Notes under the pieces: generated by a model
Seen by the model: the letters and a program-made list of their open reading frames with translations, nothing else
What the model was told of the DNA's origin: nothing
Databases searched by the model: none
Assembly (NCBI RefSeq): GCF_004345005.1
Contig: NZ_SMMX01000007.1
Coordinates: 1-64,000, forward strand
DNA length: 64,000 bases
Reading direction: 5' to 3'
From: Extibacter muris
GTDB taxonomy: Bacteria; Bacillota; Clostridia; Lachnospirales; Lachnospiraceae
Shown here: positions 24,624-33,515 of the stretch, piece after piece
Layout of the letters: each line of letters begins with the position of its first letter
Numbering within the stretch: the stretch's first letter is position 1
Position numbers and translations under genes: made by a program

Positions 24624-25367
24624 CTAAGCCGGCACGATGTTACTGAGATGCAGTACCGGCTGTCTGCTGCCGGAACCTGTTACAGATTTGTATTCAAATC
24701 TTGCTTGAATATGCACCCATCCCCGTGGCACAAATTCAATCTTACCGTCAGATATGCACGGATATCCGTAGAAGCGGATATCTGCCGCGCAGCAAGTCAT
24801 TATCTTGCGTACGGGTACGAACATTATCTCTTCCATTCCTTTTGGACGGAATGCCTGGGCGAGGAAATGGATTTCTTTGTGCAGATAGTGCTCCGGATGT
24901 TCGTATGCGTCTACGTACCAGATGCCAAAGTCCATATCTCCGACTTCAATCATATCCCCTTTTATTTCATAGGGAAGATCCTCTTCCGATGGCTCAATTA
25001 TATGGCCCTTCAGATCTTCAAAAATAAGCTGGCTCATGGGATTCTGGACCTTAAGAGCCCGGCGGAAGCCCGACCTGTCCATTCCTTCCGGGCATCGGTT
25101 GACAACTATCAATTCGGATTCTGCCAGCTGCTCCATGGCCACATTTCTCATGTTCGCCAGATACATGCCATTGAATTCTATGACAACCTGTGCGGGGTGG
25201 TAGTTCTTCTCACAGTTCCGAAAAAATGTCGTATCGAGCTGTTCCGGCTCCTCTATTCTAAGAACGGCCATGTCCTTGCGCTTCAGGTATTCTTCCTCAT
25301 ACGCTTCCTCCCCTTCCTCGCACAGACTTGGGGAGTGCAAACGAGGACCCCTCTCCTTCTCCTCCAT
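24624..25367 (-). pseudogene. CobW-like GTP-binding/permease-associated protein, truncated
   Basis: The sequence matches the middle and end of a Clostridia family in which a P-loop GTPase-like domain precedes a TIGR03943-type domain. Recognisable pieces are LCEEGEEAYEEEYLK, VVIEFNGMYL, ANMRNVAMEQLAESELIVVN, DFGIWYVDAYEHPEHY and IMTCCAADIRFYGYPC with its probable metal-binding cysteines. The N-terminal P-loop (GFLEAGKT-like) is missing, and a segment after EFNGMYL appears deleted. The first 30 residues look unrelated. The usual partner permease gene is not adjacent. I judge it a decayed gene; family recall is from memory. Confidence 0.6.
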
Positions 25368-25412
25368 AGAGTGGAGCAGGGGATAGCGCGTCCCTGCCTT
25401 CAGTCCAGTTAT

Positions 25413-25793
25413 CTACTTGATATATGCATCAACAGAAATCGAATTATTATCAGAGAGGACCTTCAGGCGTCCCCAGTCAAAAAGCAGCATATTCTCTTCA
25501 TCTGCTCCAGTAGAGGCCGTTTGATAGTGCTCTACCAGCTCATTATAATCAGCTTCATCGGTATCATGAAAGGTAACATGCAAGTAAGCGTCATAATCAT
25601 CTGATGAAGTCCCCTTTGTATAGGATACATCCCCTGGAGTACCAACAGATTTTTCCAAAATATCTGGAATATCGGCACTTTTGATATTTGGAAATGTCTC
25701 ACTCATAGAACTGTATCCACTACAGGCATCAATGCTTGATATAACAGCAATTAAGAATGCTGATATGATAAAAAACTTCTTTGCATGTTTCAC
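25413..25793 (-). CDS. Small exported protein of unknown function
   Basis: 126 residues starting at GTG 25793, nine bases after AAGGAG. The N-terminus (KHAKKFFIISAFLIAVISSIDACSG) is a signal peptide; IDAC could be a weak lipobox, so it may be a lipoprotein. The mature part is acidic, with several Asp/Tyr-rich strands and no recognised domain. It stands between the GTPase-like pseudogene and the hppA terminator. I do not recognise a family. Confidence 0.6.
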   Translation of the reverse strand: MKHAKKFFIISAFLIAVISSIDACSGYSSMSETFPNIKSADIPDILEKSVGTPGDVSYTKGTSSDDYDAYLHVTFHDTDEADYNELVEHYQTASTGADEENMLLFDWGRLKVLSDNNSISVDAYIK

Positions 25794-25855
25794 TATAGTG
25801 GTCTCCTTTTCTGGCGAAGCTAAATTTTGTTTATCATAACTATACTATATAGGCG

Positions 25856-25902
25856 GAAAAAATACAGGGATGAATATAAATAACGTGATATTCATCCCTG
25901 TA
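25856..25902 (-). terminator. Terminator after hppA
   Basis: ATACAGGGATGAATAT pairs with ATATTCATCCCTGTAT around a ten-base loop. On the minus strand it ends in a run of T residues, 70 bases past the hppA stop. Confidence 0.8.
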
Positions 25903-25972
25903 TGAAAAAACTGATTTTATCTGCAATCTGCACAGACCAGCATGTTCTGCGGCCCTGTACCCTTTTATTTTC

Positions 25973-27955
25973 TTATAACAATCCGCCTATCGACAAGAAC
26001 AGCGGTGCAAATACAAGTGACACGATCGTCATCAGCTTAATCAGAATATTGATGGACGGACCGGACGTATCCTTAAACGGATCGCCGACCGTATCGCCGA
26101 CAACTGCCGCTTTATGGGCCTCACTGCCCTTTCCGCCGTGATTGCCGTCTTCGATATATTTCTTTGCATTATCCCATGCACCTCCGGCATTGGACATGAA
26201 GATTGCCATAAGCACACCGGTCACAAGAGCGCCGGTAAGCAGACCGCCAAGCGCTGCAGGCCCGAGTACGATTCCGATGATAAGCGGAGCCGCCACTGCC
26301 ATGATGCCAGGCACGAGCATCTCTTTCAAAGCTGCCGTCGTCGATATGGCAACGCATGATTTGTAGTCTGGCTTTGTCGTTCCTTCCATAATACCGGGCA
26401 TGGATTTGAACTGGCGTCTTACTTCCTCGATCATCTGATATGCCGCCTTGGAGACAGACTGCATCGTCATAGAGGAGAACAGGAACGGAAGCATGCCTCC
26501 GATAAACAGTCCGATGATTACCCGGTTGTTGAGAATGTCTATCGATTTAAGACTCACTGCCTCTGCATATGACACGAACAGCGCCAGCGCCGTAAGAGCC
26601 GCTGAACCGATGGCAAAGCCTTTGCCTATCGCTGCCGTCGTATTGCCGACCGCATCCAGCTTATCCGTAATCTTACGCACTTCCGAATCCAGACCGGACA
26701 TCTCTGCGATGCCGCCCGCATTGTCAGCTATCGGACCGTATGCATCCACGGCAACTGTAATCGCTGTAGTAGAGAGCATGCCAACCGCTGCAAGCGCAAT
26801 GCCGTAGAGGCCGCACACCTGATATGCCACAAAGATGCCGACACAGATGAACAGAATCGGGACTGCCGTTGATTTCATACCGACCGCAAGGCCGCTTATA
26901 ATCGTCGTAGCCGCTCCGGTCTCGGACTGCTCGCTTATCTCTTTTACCGACTTGTAATCACCGGAAGTGTATACTTCGGTGATGATGCCGATGAGCAGAC
27001 CTACGACAAGTCCTGCCACGATAGCGATGGCAGCTTTAAAATCGCCGAAAAAGTAATTGCTGAATATAAACGCGACCACCACGACAATTACACTTGTGGC
27101 GTATGTTCCCATCTTCAATGCTTTATGTGGATTCGACTTTTCATCTCCCCTGACAAAAAATGTACCCAGAATCGATCCCACAAGGCCAAGTCCGGCTATG
27201 ATGAGCGGGAATATGGCTCCCGGTGCCTTAAAATAGACGATTCCAAGGGTAAGTGCCGATATCAGTGCTCCGACATAAGACTCGAACAAGTCGGCACCCA
27301 TGCCTGCCACATCACCCACATTATCACCGACATTATCAGCAATAACAGCGGGGTTACGCGGGTCGTCTTCCGGAATTCCGGCTTCCACTTTACCCACGAG
27401 GTCGGCTCCTACATCAGCCGCCTTCGTATAGATTCCTCCTCCCACACGTGCAAAAAGCGCTATAGAAGAAGCACCCAGGCTGAATCCGGACAGCACTTCC
27501 ACATTGCCGGTTATCAGGTATATTACGCTGACTCCGAGCACTCCGAGCCCGGCTACGCACATTCCCATGACCGCCCCGCCGGAAAACGCGATGGAAAGCG
27601 CTTTGTTCATACCGCTTGTCTTAGCCGCATTGGCTGTCCTTACGTTCGCTTTCGTCGCCACCTGCATTCCGAAATACCCGGCCAGCGTGGAGAATACAGC
27701 TCCCACCACGAAACATACTGCCGTTATCCAGTTGCCGATTCCAACTCCGATCAGCACAAACAGGATTGCAACGAAGAATACAAGTATCTTGTATTCTGCA
27801 GTCAGAAACGCTTTGGCACCGTCACTGATGGCGCCCGCTATCTCTTTCATCTTGTCGGTTCCTTCATCCTGTCTGCCTACTTTTGCTGCGAGATATGCGG
27901 CAAAAAGCAGAGCAAGAACCCCAAAAACAGGAACCAGCTTCAACAACATTTCCAT
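25973..27955 (-). CDS. hppA: Membrane-bound ion-translocating pyrophosphatase
   Basis: About 660 residues with some 16 membrane helices. The pyrophosphate-binding signature [19 protein letters not shown] is intact near residue 195, as are [18 protein letters not shown] and the late [20 protein letters not shown]. It couples hydrolysis of PPi to pumping H+ or Na+ out of the cytoplasm. The segment [10 protein letters not shown] has Ala at the position that marks potassium-dependent enzymes, many of which pump Na+. ATG 27955 lies ten bases after GGGAGG. It helps anaerobes recover energy from PPi made in biosynthesis. Confidence 0.96.
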   Translation of the reverse strand: MEMLLKLVPVFGVLALLFAAYLAAKVGRQDEGTDKMKEIAGAISDGAKAFLTAEYKILVFFVAILFVLIGVGIGNWITAVCFVVGAVFSTLAGYFGMQVATKANVRTANAAKTSGMNKALSIAFSGGAVMGMCVAGLGVLGVSVIYLITGNVEVLSGFSLGASSIALFARVGGGIYTKAADVGADLVGKVEAGIPEDDPRNPAVIADNVGDNVGDVAGMGADLFESYVGALISALTLGIVYFKAPGAIFPLIIAGLGLVGSILGTFFVRGDEKSNPHKALKMGTYATSVIVVVVAFIFSNYFFGDFKAAIAIVAGLVVGLLIGIITEVYTSGDYKSVKEISEQSETGAATTIISGLAVGMKSTAVPILFICVGIFVAYQVCGLYGIALAAVGMLSTTAITVAVDAYGPIADNAGGIAEMSGLDSEVRKITDKLDAVGNTTAAIGKGFAIGSAALTALALFVSYAEAVSLKSIDILNNRVIIGLFIGGMLPFLFSSMTMQSVSKAAYQMIEEVRRQFKSMPGIMEGTTKPDYKSCVAISTTAALKEMLVPGIMAVAAPLIIGIVLGPAALGGLLTGALVTGVLMAIFMSNAGGAWDNAKKYIEDGNHGGKGSEAHKAAVVGDTVGDPFKDTSGPSINILIKLMTIVSLVFAPLFLSIGGLL

Positions 27956-28094
27956 AATTTTCAATCCTCCCACAGATTTGATAAGTAATTATATATTATC
28001 ACAAATACACCTCTTGTATAGCCTTTTTTCGGATTTAAGCGGATTTCCTCAAAATAATTTTGACGTTTTGAAGAAATTATTGCATTTTATACAA

Positions 28095-28122
28095 TTAAAA
28101 AGAAGTCAATTATCTTGACTTC
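28095..28122 (-). terminator. Terminator after the activase gene
   Basis: GAAGTCAA and TTGACTTC form a stem that overlaps the stop codon of the activase gene and is followed on the minus strand by TTTTT. Confidence 0.75.
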
Positions 28123-28871
28123 TCCTCTGCTAAAAATGCGGCTCCGAGCGCTCCGGCATATCTTCCATATTCTGTCGGTTCCACCGTCTGTCCGACCTTA
28201 TCGGACAGAATCTTTGTAAAGTAGCTGCTGCCGCTTAATCCTCCTGTCAATATGACCTTTGGCGGTAGGTTCTTCTTCCTGCACAGCTGGGCCACCTTAG
28301 CTGCTACCGAATCCACGACTCCTGCCGCTATATCTTCCCGTTTCCGGCCTTCACCGATATAGTTGATGACCTCGGACTCTGCAAATACGGTGCAGAGGGA
28401 GCTTATGGAAAGAACTTCTCCGGTCTCCGCCAGATCAAATAATTCCTGCAAAGTGATGCCGAGCCTGTTGGCCATAATTTCGAGAAACTTCCCCGTCCCG
28501 GCCGAACATTTATCATTCATGAGGAAGTCCTGTACCATTCCGTTCTGGACGATAATCACCTTCGTATCCTGTCCGCCCACGTCGATGATGGCACAGTCAT
28601 TTCCTGCAATCTCACGGCCGCCCCTTGCATGGCACGTTATCTCCGTGATGACGTAATCTGCAAATTCTACAGCTACGCGCCCGTAACCGGTAGCTACGAC
28701 CTTCGTCTCCTCCGACAGCACATCAATCCCGTCTTCTTTCAGCTTGTCCTTAATTGTCAGCGAGGTCTCCTTGCTGCTCCACCCGGTCGGGAGGACAAAG
28801 CTTTTATCCGTACCGCCTCTCACAACCACCTTAGAGGCAGTTGAACCGATATCAATCCCTACATAATCCAT
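28110..28871 (-). CDS. 2-hydroxyacyl-CoA dehydratase activase (BadF/HgdC family ATPase)
   Basis: About 253 residues. It has the ASKHA ATPase fold with DYVGIDIGSTASKVVV, the cluster segment FLMNDKCSAGTGKFLEIMAN and later CTVFAESEVINYIGEG, which supplies the second cysteine. The homodimer holds one 4Fe-4S cluster and uses ATP to fire low-potential electrons into a partner reductase. The partner should be the double-cubane protein two genes upstream. ATG 28871 is chosen with GGAG eight bases before it. It is the last gene of a three-gene unit. Confidence 0.92.
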   Translation of the reverse strand: MDYVGIDIGSTASKVVVRGGTDKSFVLPTGWSSKETSLTIKDKLKEDGIDVLSEETKVVATGYGRVAVEFADYVITEITCHARGGREIAGNDCAIIDVGGQDTKVIIVQNGMVQDFLMNDKCSAGTGKFLEIMANRLGITLQELFDLAETGEVLSISSLCTVFAESEVINYIGEGRKREDIAAGVVDSVAAKVAQLCRKKNLPPKVILTGGLSGSSYFTKILSDKVGQTVEPTEYGRYAGALGAAFLAEEKSR

Positions 28872-28885
28872 AATCCAAACTCCAT

Positions 28886-29146
28886 TTAACAATATTTATC
28901 CCTGTTGGGATTTATATCCCTTTTGATTTCCACGATATCCAATATATCTATACCGTGTTTTGCGATACAGCTTTTCACCGTTTCTATATCATCCTTTTCA
29001 ATCAGCAGGGAGATGCCGCAGCATTTGCTCGCGGACCTGGGAGTCGGGGCAATGACTGCCCTGACCCCCTCTGCCTTAAGCTCCTTATGTAACCGCATGC
29101 CATTGTCGTGATTCGGAAACAATACATAATGCTGTCTCTTATCCAT
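28886..29146 (-). CDS. DUF3343 domain protein
   Basis: About 86 residues: HYVLFPNHDNGMRLHKELKA, then VIAPTPRSASKCCGISLLI with the paired cysteines typical of DUF3343 (putative sulfur or selenium carrier-like proteins). The start is either ATG 29146 or the TTG just before it; the TTG has the better spacing to GAGAGG. It lies between reductase and activase, an arrangement seen in other anaerobes, so it may serve in cluster or electron transfer. Function is unproven. Confidence 0.8.
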   Translation of the reverse strand: MDKRQHYVLFPNHDNGMRLHKELKAEGVRAVIAPTPRSASKCCGISLLIEKDDIETVKSCIAKHGIDILDIVEIKRDINPNRDKYC

Positions 29147-29171
29147 CAAACCACTTGCCTCTCTCATCTGC

Positions 29172-30449
29172 CTAAGCGTTGTTCAGCATTTCAATAAATG
29201 CACTCACCCTCGTGCGGAGCTGCTGTGCATCGCTGTCCGTATAATCCGTCTCTATGCCGAGGACCGGGATGCCCGCTTCCTTCATAGCCCGTTCGACGAA
29301 ATATCCTTCTGTGTCATACAGGTTGCAGAACTTCAGGTTGACATCGATGACACCATCAACGTTGTACTCCTTTGCGAGGCGGAGTATATCTTCTATGCGG
29401 CCTTCGTTCGGCGTGAAGCAGGCACAGTTGATGTTCATGTACCGTTCTGCCAATGCCTGGATCTGGCCTTCCACCGTCGTCTGCGACTCGTCCACCAGAT
29501 GTTCAAAATAACGCGTACCCGTGCACATCTCTTCACAGACCACGGCGCCGCCGCTTGTCTCTACGATATTATGCAGCTTCCAGTTTGGTATTGCCAGCGG
29601 CGTACCGGTCAGCATAATCCTCTTTGTCCCGTCTGCCACCACGCTGACTCCGTCCTCCACACGCTTGTCAAGTTCATCGCAGAGCTTGTTCGTCATTTCT
29701 GCAAACCGGGTCGGATCGTCATAGAATGCTATCTGAGAGATTAGCAGCGCGTCACATCCGCTGACAGGAAGCTTTTCATTCTTCCTCAGGTCATACAGGC
29801 GCTGCAGCGCTTTCCTCTTCCCATTGATCAGACGGATGCTGGCGGCAAGCTTGTCTGCTGTCACCTTATTGCCGGTGAACTCTTCCACCTTATCTTTGAA
29901 CTCCCTAATCTCTTCCGCCCAGGCCTTCACATCCTTGGCACGTTTCATCTGCGGAAGATTCATGACATGTACCGGGACATCCTCGGACAGAATCTCCCAT
30001 GCCTTTTTCTTGCCGTCACATGTCGTCTCGCCCACATACATGTCCGCAATCCTGAAAAACGGACAGGTGCGGTCAAGCCTTGCGCCCACGGATGCTTTAA
30101 TTAACGGACAGGTGTTGGTCGGAAGCACCTTCTCCCCACCCGGAACCCAGAACTGCGAACCTCCGCACAGCCCCGTCGCGATGGCATCAGCAGCAAACAC
30201 GATCTCATCCGGAACATACACGCAGAACGTTCCAAAAACCTTACCTCCCTTTTTCTGATGCTCAATCAGCTCCGCCGGACGGACGCCGTGAATCTCGGCT
30301 ACGACAAAATTAAAATAATCCATCCCTTCCGGCCTGTTCTCCTGTGACAGATATACGTCACCAAATGCCTGCGGCAGTACCTCACACAGCTGGTCATGCG
30401 TCTCTACATCCATCCCCAGATCTTTCCACATTTCATGATAATCAGCCAT
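29172..30449 (-). CDS. Double-cubane-cluster anaerobic reductase (2-hydroxyacyl-CoA dehydratase family)
   Basis: 425 residues of the HgdB/FldB/BcrC-related family, as one polypeptide. Conserved cysteines occur in GKVFGTFCVYVPDEI, ATGLCGGSQFW, LPTNTCPLIKAS and RLDRTCPFF, and later in EEMCTGTRYF and NINCACFTPNEG. Single-subunit members with their own activase can hold a double-cubane [8Fe-9S] cluster; one from Carboxydothermus reduces small molecules such as acetylene. No CoA-transferase or substrate gene is adjacent, so it is more likely a free-standing reductase than a dehydratase of amino acid fermentation. The natural substrate is unknown. Confidence 0.88.
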   Translation of the reverse strand: MADYHEMWKDLGMDVETHDQLCEVLPQAFGDVYLSQENRPEGMDYFNFVVAEIHGVRPAELIEHQKKGGKVFGTFCVYVPDEIVFAADAIATGLCGGSQFWVPGGEKVLPTNTCPLIKASVGARLDRTCPFFRIADMYVGETTCDGKKKAWEILSEDVPVHVMNLPQMKRAKDVKAWAEEIREFKDKVEEFTGNKVTADKLAASIRLINGKRKALQRLYDLRKNEKLPVSGCDALLISQIAFYDDPTRFAEMTNKLCDELDKRVEDGVSVVADGTKRIMLTGTPLAIPNWKLHNIVETSGGAVVCEEMCTGTRYFEHLVDESQTTVEGQIQALAERYMNINCACFTPNEGRIEDILRLAKEYNVDGVIDVNLKFCNLYDTEGYFVERAMKEAGIPVLGIETDYTDSDAQQLRTRVSAFIEMLNNA

Positions 30450-30465
30450 AATTTCCTCCTTTTTT

Positions 30466-30485
30466 GAAAGGGGTCTGACCCCTTC
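30466..30485. repeat. GGGGTCTGACCCC palindrome upstream of the reductase gene
   Basis: AAGGGGTC and GACCCCTT flank a central T. The core is the same as in the tyrS leader palindrome (13894-13926). It lies within 20 bases of the reductase start codon, upstream of its AGGAGG site. Confidence 0.7.
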
Positions 30486-30589
30486 GACAATTTAATATAA
30501 CCGTAACACTTTCCCTATATTACAGCAATATAATCTGAAATTAAGACTTATTGTTTTTTCTAATATGAATATTCAATTATTTGCCTTTT

Positions 30590-31744
30590 CTATATTGATA
30601 TTAATTCTCTAAATGCGGAGATGCAGCTTTCTATTTCTTCTATTTTATTGTCTGCGCTGAATGCAAATCTCACGGTTCCCTGTGGATACGTGTGCAGCGA
30701 CTTGTGAGCCATCGGGGCGCAGTGCAGCCCGACTCTTGTCATAATGCCGTACTCCTGTTCCAGACGAAAGGCAATCACTGCATTATCCTGTCCCGGAAAA
30801 TCCAGAGATACTACAGCCACCCGGTTCTCTATGCCCTGCTTCCCTGCAATTTTCACTCCCGGAAGCTGTTTCACCTGTTCCAGAAAATAGGCTGTCAGCT
30901 CCATCTTCTTCTTGTGAATCTTTTGAATCCCTTCTTTTTCTATGTAGGCCAGCGCCGCATGCAGACCTATGATTCCGGGAAGGTTCATCGTGCCGCTTTC
31001 GTATTTGTCCGGAAGACGTCCCGGCATATCAAGCAGATCTGACTGGCTGCCCGTACCGCCTGCTATGTATGGAGCCATGTTTTGGTCCAATTTTTCCGAT
31101 ATGAGGAACCCGCCGATTCCCTGCGGTCCAAGCAGTCCCTTATGTCCTGTAAATGCGAGAAAATCTATGTTCATCTGCTGCATATCCACATCTATCGTCC
31201 CTGCGCTCTGCGCAGTATCCACTGCAAGATAAAGGTGATGCCTCTTGCAAATTTCACCGATATCCCGGATTGGAACAATTGTTCCGCACACGTTGGAGGC
31301 ATGCAGCATGATGACCGCACGCGTGTTTTTCTTAACCGCCTTTTCCACATCATCGGGCAGTACATTTCCTTCTTCATCCGTATGTACCACGGTATAGGCA
31401 ACGCCCTGTTCTTCCATCTGCCTCAGGGGACGCATGACCGCATTATGCTCCATTCCGCTCACAAGTACATGGTCGCCGGATTTTAAAAATCCTTTTATAA
31501 AATAATTCAGCGAGTACGTAATCCCCGGTGTGAACACCACCTGTCTGGATCTCTCCGCGTGAAAGAGCGCGGCCAGCATCTCCCTCGTATCCAGAACCTT
31601 GTCCGCAACTTCATAGGCCTCTTCGTAACTGCCTCTGTTGATATTGAATGCGCCCTCTTCCAAAAGACCAGCCACCGCCTGTGAAACCCCCGGCGCTTTA
31701 GGAAACGATGTGCTTCCATTGTCAAAATAAATCTTATTCTCCAT
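30590..31744 (-). CDS. Aminotransferase class V, cysteine desulfurase-like
   Basis: About 384 residues, a PLP enzyme with IYFDNGSTSFPKAPGVSQAV at the N-terminus, SGMEHNAVMRPL, LAVDTAQSAGTID and the PLP lysine in FLAFTGHKGLLGPQG. The C-terminal GLHCAPMAHKSL carries the loop cysteine used for persulfide formation. It belongs to the EF2568-type subgroup (TIGR01977) often linked to selenium or sulfur metabolism. The ATG overlaps the truA stop codon, so it is translated from the truA message. Sulfur delivery for tRNA or cofactors is possible. Confidence 0.88.
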   Translation of the reverse strand: MENKIYFDNGSTSFPKAPGVSQAVAGLLEEGAFNINRGSYEEAYEVADKVLDTREMLAALFHAERSRQVVFTPGITYSLNYFIKGFLKSGDHVLVSGMEHNAVMRPLRQMEEQGVAYTVVHTDEEGNVLPDDVEKAVKKNTRAVIMLHASNVCGTIVPIRDIGEICKRHHLYLAVDTAQSAGTIDVDMQQMNIDFLAFTGHKGLLGPQGIGGFLISEKLDQNMAPYIAGGTGSQSDLLDMPGRLPDKYESGTMNLPGIIGLHAALAYIEKEGIQKIHKKKMELTAYFLEQVKQLPGVKIAGKQGIENRVAVVSLDFPGQDNAVIAFRLEQEYGIMTRVGLHCAPMAHKSLHTYPQGTVRFAFSADNKIEEIESCISAFRELISI

Positions 31745-32561
31745 AGTCAATCCCCACCAATACGAGGCCATTCGGCGGCGCTGTCACCCCAGCCTCGGTC
31801 CTCTCTCTTGCCTCAAGTATCTCTCTGACCCTTTCAGGTTCGTAAAATCCCCGGCCCACTCGTATCAACGTCCCTGCAATGATACGTACCATATTGTATA
31901 GAAATCCATTTCCCGTAATACGCATAACAATATCAGGTCCTTCACAGGTAATCTGCAGTTCCGTCACCGTGCGTACCGTGTCCTCCACATTAGTGCGCAC
32001 ATTGCAGAAGCTGGCAAAATCATGCTCTCCCAAGAGATAATCTGCACCTTCACGCATCTTATCCACATCAAGCGGAAATGAAATGTGTGTGCTTGTCCTT
32101 CGTTTGAGCGGATTCTTTACCGGAGCATTGTATATATGATATTCATAAGTTTTGATTACCACATCCCTATAGCGCGGGTGCCAATCCAAAGGGACCTCCT
32201 CCGACCGTATGACAACAATGTCTTCCGGTAGCTTCTGGTTGAGGGCGTACGACATCCGTTCCGGTGGAATGGATGATGTCGTGTCAAAAACAGCTACATT
32301 GCCGAGCGCATGCACACCCGAATCTGTCCTGCTGGCACCGATGACACGGATATCCTCCCCTGTCAGCCTCTTAAGCGCCTTGTTCAGCACCTCCTCAACC
32401 GTAATCCCGTTAGGCTGAATCTGCCAGCCACAGTAATCCGTTCCGTCATAAGCGATAACCAGCCTGATACGCTTAAAACCGTTGGCCGGACCACTGTTGG
32501 GGACGGGGTTTTTTTGAATTTCCTCCGTCCCCAATTGAATTTGCCCTGTCCCTTTTCCCAT
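31734..32561 (-). CDS. truA: tRNA pseudouridine(38-40) synthase
   Basis: The TruA domain starts KRIRLVIAYDGTDYCGWQIQ and contains the catalytic aspartate in RVIGASRTDSGVHALG. It modifies the anticodon arm of tRNAs. The first part is odd: no ATG exists just before KRIRL, where TruA normally begins. The frame runs upstream through a palindromic repeat (32497-32536), giving about 25 extra residues (TGQIQLGTEEIQKNPVP and more). ATG 32561 with AAGGA ten bases before it is my choice; ATG 32585 is also possible. The stop overlaps the next gene's start. The gene lies between ecfT and the desulfurase-like gene. Confidence 0.9.
   Translation of the reverse strand: MGKGTGQIQLGTEEIQKNPVPNSGPANGFKRIRLVIAYDGTDYCGWQIQPNGITVEEVLNKALKRLTGEDIRVIGASRTDSGVHALGNVAVFDTTSSIPPERMSYALNQKLPEDIVVIRSEEVPLDWHPRYRDVVIKTYEYHIYNAPVKNPLKRRTSTHISFPLDVDKMREGADYLLGEHDFASFCNVRTNVEDTVRTVTELQITCEGPDIVMRITGNGFLYNMVRIIAGTLIRVGRGFYEPERVREILEARERTEAGVTAPPNGLVLVGIDYGE
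32497..32536. repeat. GGGGACGG palindromic repeat inside the truA 5' end
   Basis: TTGGGGACGGGG and CCTCCGTCCCCAATT flank a T-rich loop. The same element occurs at 32642-32683 and 36865-36906. This copy is read through by the truA frame. Confidence 0.85.
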
Positions 32562-32575
32562 TCTTGCCACATCCT

Positions 32576-32614
32576 TTATCCACATTTTCCACAGTCATTG
32601 GCGAGTTATCCACA
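32576..32614 (+). promoter_or_regulatory. Cluster of DnaA-box sequences
   Basis: TTATCCACA occurs twice in the same orientation (32576-32584 and 32606-32614), with the near match TTTTCCACA (32585-32593) between them. The perfect boxes match the strongest DnaA site. They lie between ecfT and truA, flanked by two palindromic repeats. Confidence 0.5.
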
Positions 32615-32641
32615 AAAATCCATTGGGGACACCCTGATTTT

Positions 32642-32683
32642 AATTGGGGACGGGGTTTTTCTAAAAAACCTCCGTCCCCAATT
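32642..32683. repeat. GGGGACGG palindromic repeat after ecfT
   Basis: AATTGGGGACGGGG and CCTCCGTCCCCAATT form a 42-bp palindromic element eight bases past the ecfT stop codon. Confidence 0.85.
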
Positions 32684-32690
32684 AGCAGCC

Positions 32691-33515
32691 TTAAAATATC
32701 CACACGTGCAGCGGCACGTATCTTCCTATCACGAACACAGCCACAACGTAGATGACGACCGACACGTATGCCACATAGTCTCTTCTTTTGTACTGAAGCG
32801 GCTTCATCTTCGTCCTGCCTTCACCCCCGCGGTAGCATCTTGCTTCCATCGCCATGGCGAGGTCATTTGCCCGGCGGAATGCTGATACGAACAGGGGGAC
32901 GAGTATCGGTATCATGTTCTTCGCCCGCTGTATGATGTTGCCGTTCTCAAGATCTGCTCCTCTTGCAATCTGAGCTTTCATTATCTTGTCTGTCTCTTCC
33001 AGCAGTATCGGTATGAACCGGAGGGCTATGGACATCATCATCGCCACCTCATGCACAGGTACCCGTATTTTGTTCAGCGGGTGGAGCAGGCTTTCGATTC
33101 CGTCTGTCAGCTCATTCGGCGTCGTGGTAAATGTCATAAGCGAAGATCCGATAATCAGGTAGATAAGCCGGATGGCCATATATACCGCGGTCCGGATCCC
33201 CCCTTCTGTTATGGTAAAAATCCACGCATGAAAGAGTACATCCCCGTCTCTCGTAAGGAACAGGTTGAACAGTACCGTTATGAGCAGAAGCATTATTATC
33301 GGCTTTAGCCCCTTCACAATGAAGGATATCGGAACCCTGGACATCTGAATCACTGTTATGAGAAATACTGTCGCTACGATATATCCGGGTATGCTCTTAA
33401 ACAAAAATAATGAAATAAGGTACAGCAAAGTAGACACCAGTTTGACCCTAGGATCCAGCCGGTGCAGTATGCTTTTTGCAGGATAATATTGTCCTATCGT
33501 AATGTCTCGAATCAT
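32691..33515 (-). CDS. ecfT: Energy-coupling factor transporter transmembrane protein
   Basis: 274 residues with about five to six membrane helices. SILHRLDPRVKLVSTLLYL is the conserved N-terminal coupling segment. The two Ala-Arg-Gly type motifs that touch the ATPases are visible: MKAQIARGADLENG and AMAMEARCYRGGEGRTK. It links the two ATPases to interchangeable vitamin-binding S components. Its start codon overlaps the ecfA2 stop (ATGA). No S component gene is adjacent, so it is a shared group II module. Confidence 0.95.
   Translation of the reverse strand: MIRDITIGQYYPAKSILHRLDPRVKLVSTLLYLISLFLFKSIPGYIVATVFLITVIQMSRVPISFIVKGLKPIIMLLLITVLFNLFLTRDGDVLFHAWIFTITEGGIRTAVYMAIRLIYLIIGSSLMTFTTTPNELTDGIESLLHPLNKIRVPVHEVAMMMSIALRFIPILLEETDKIMKAQIARGADLENGNIIQRAKNMIPILVPLFVSAFRRANDLAMAMEARCYRGGEGRTKMKPLQYKRRDYVAYVSVVIYVVAVFVIGRYVPLHVWIF

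Noticed and set aside
24510-25604. 364-residue plus-strand frame
   Set aside because: It is antisense to a recognisable GTPase-like sequence and shows no family features of its own.
32576-32614. Chromosomal replication origin
   Set aside because: Only three boxes are present, with no dnaA or dnaN gene nearby and no long A/T-rich unwinding region.
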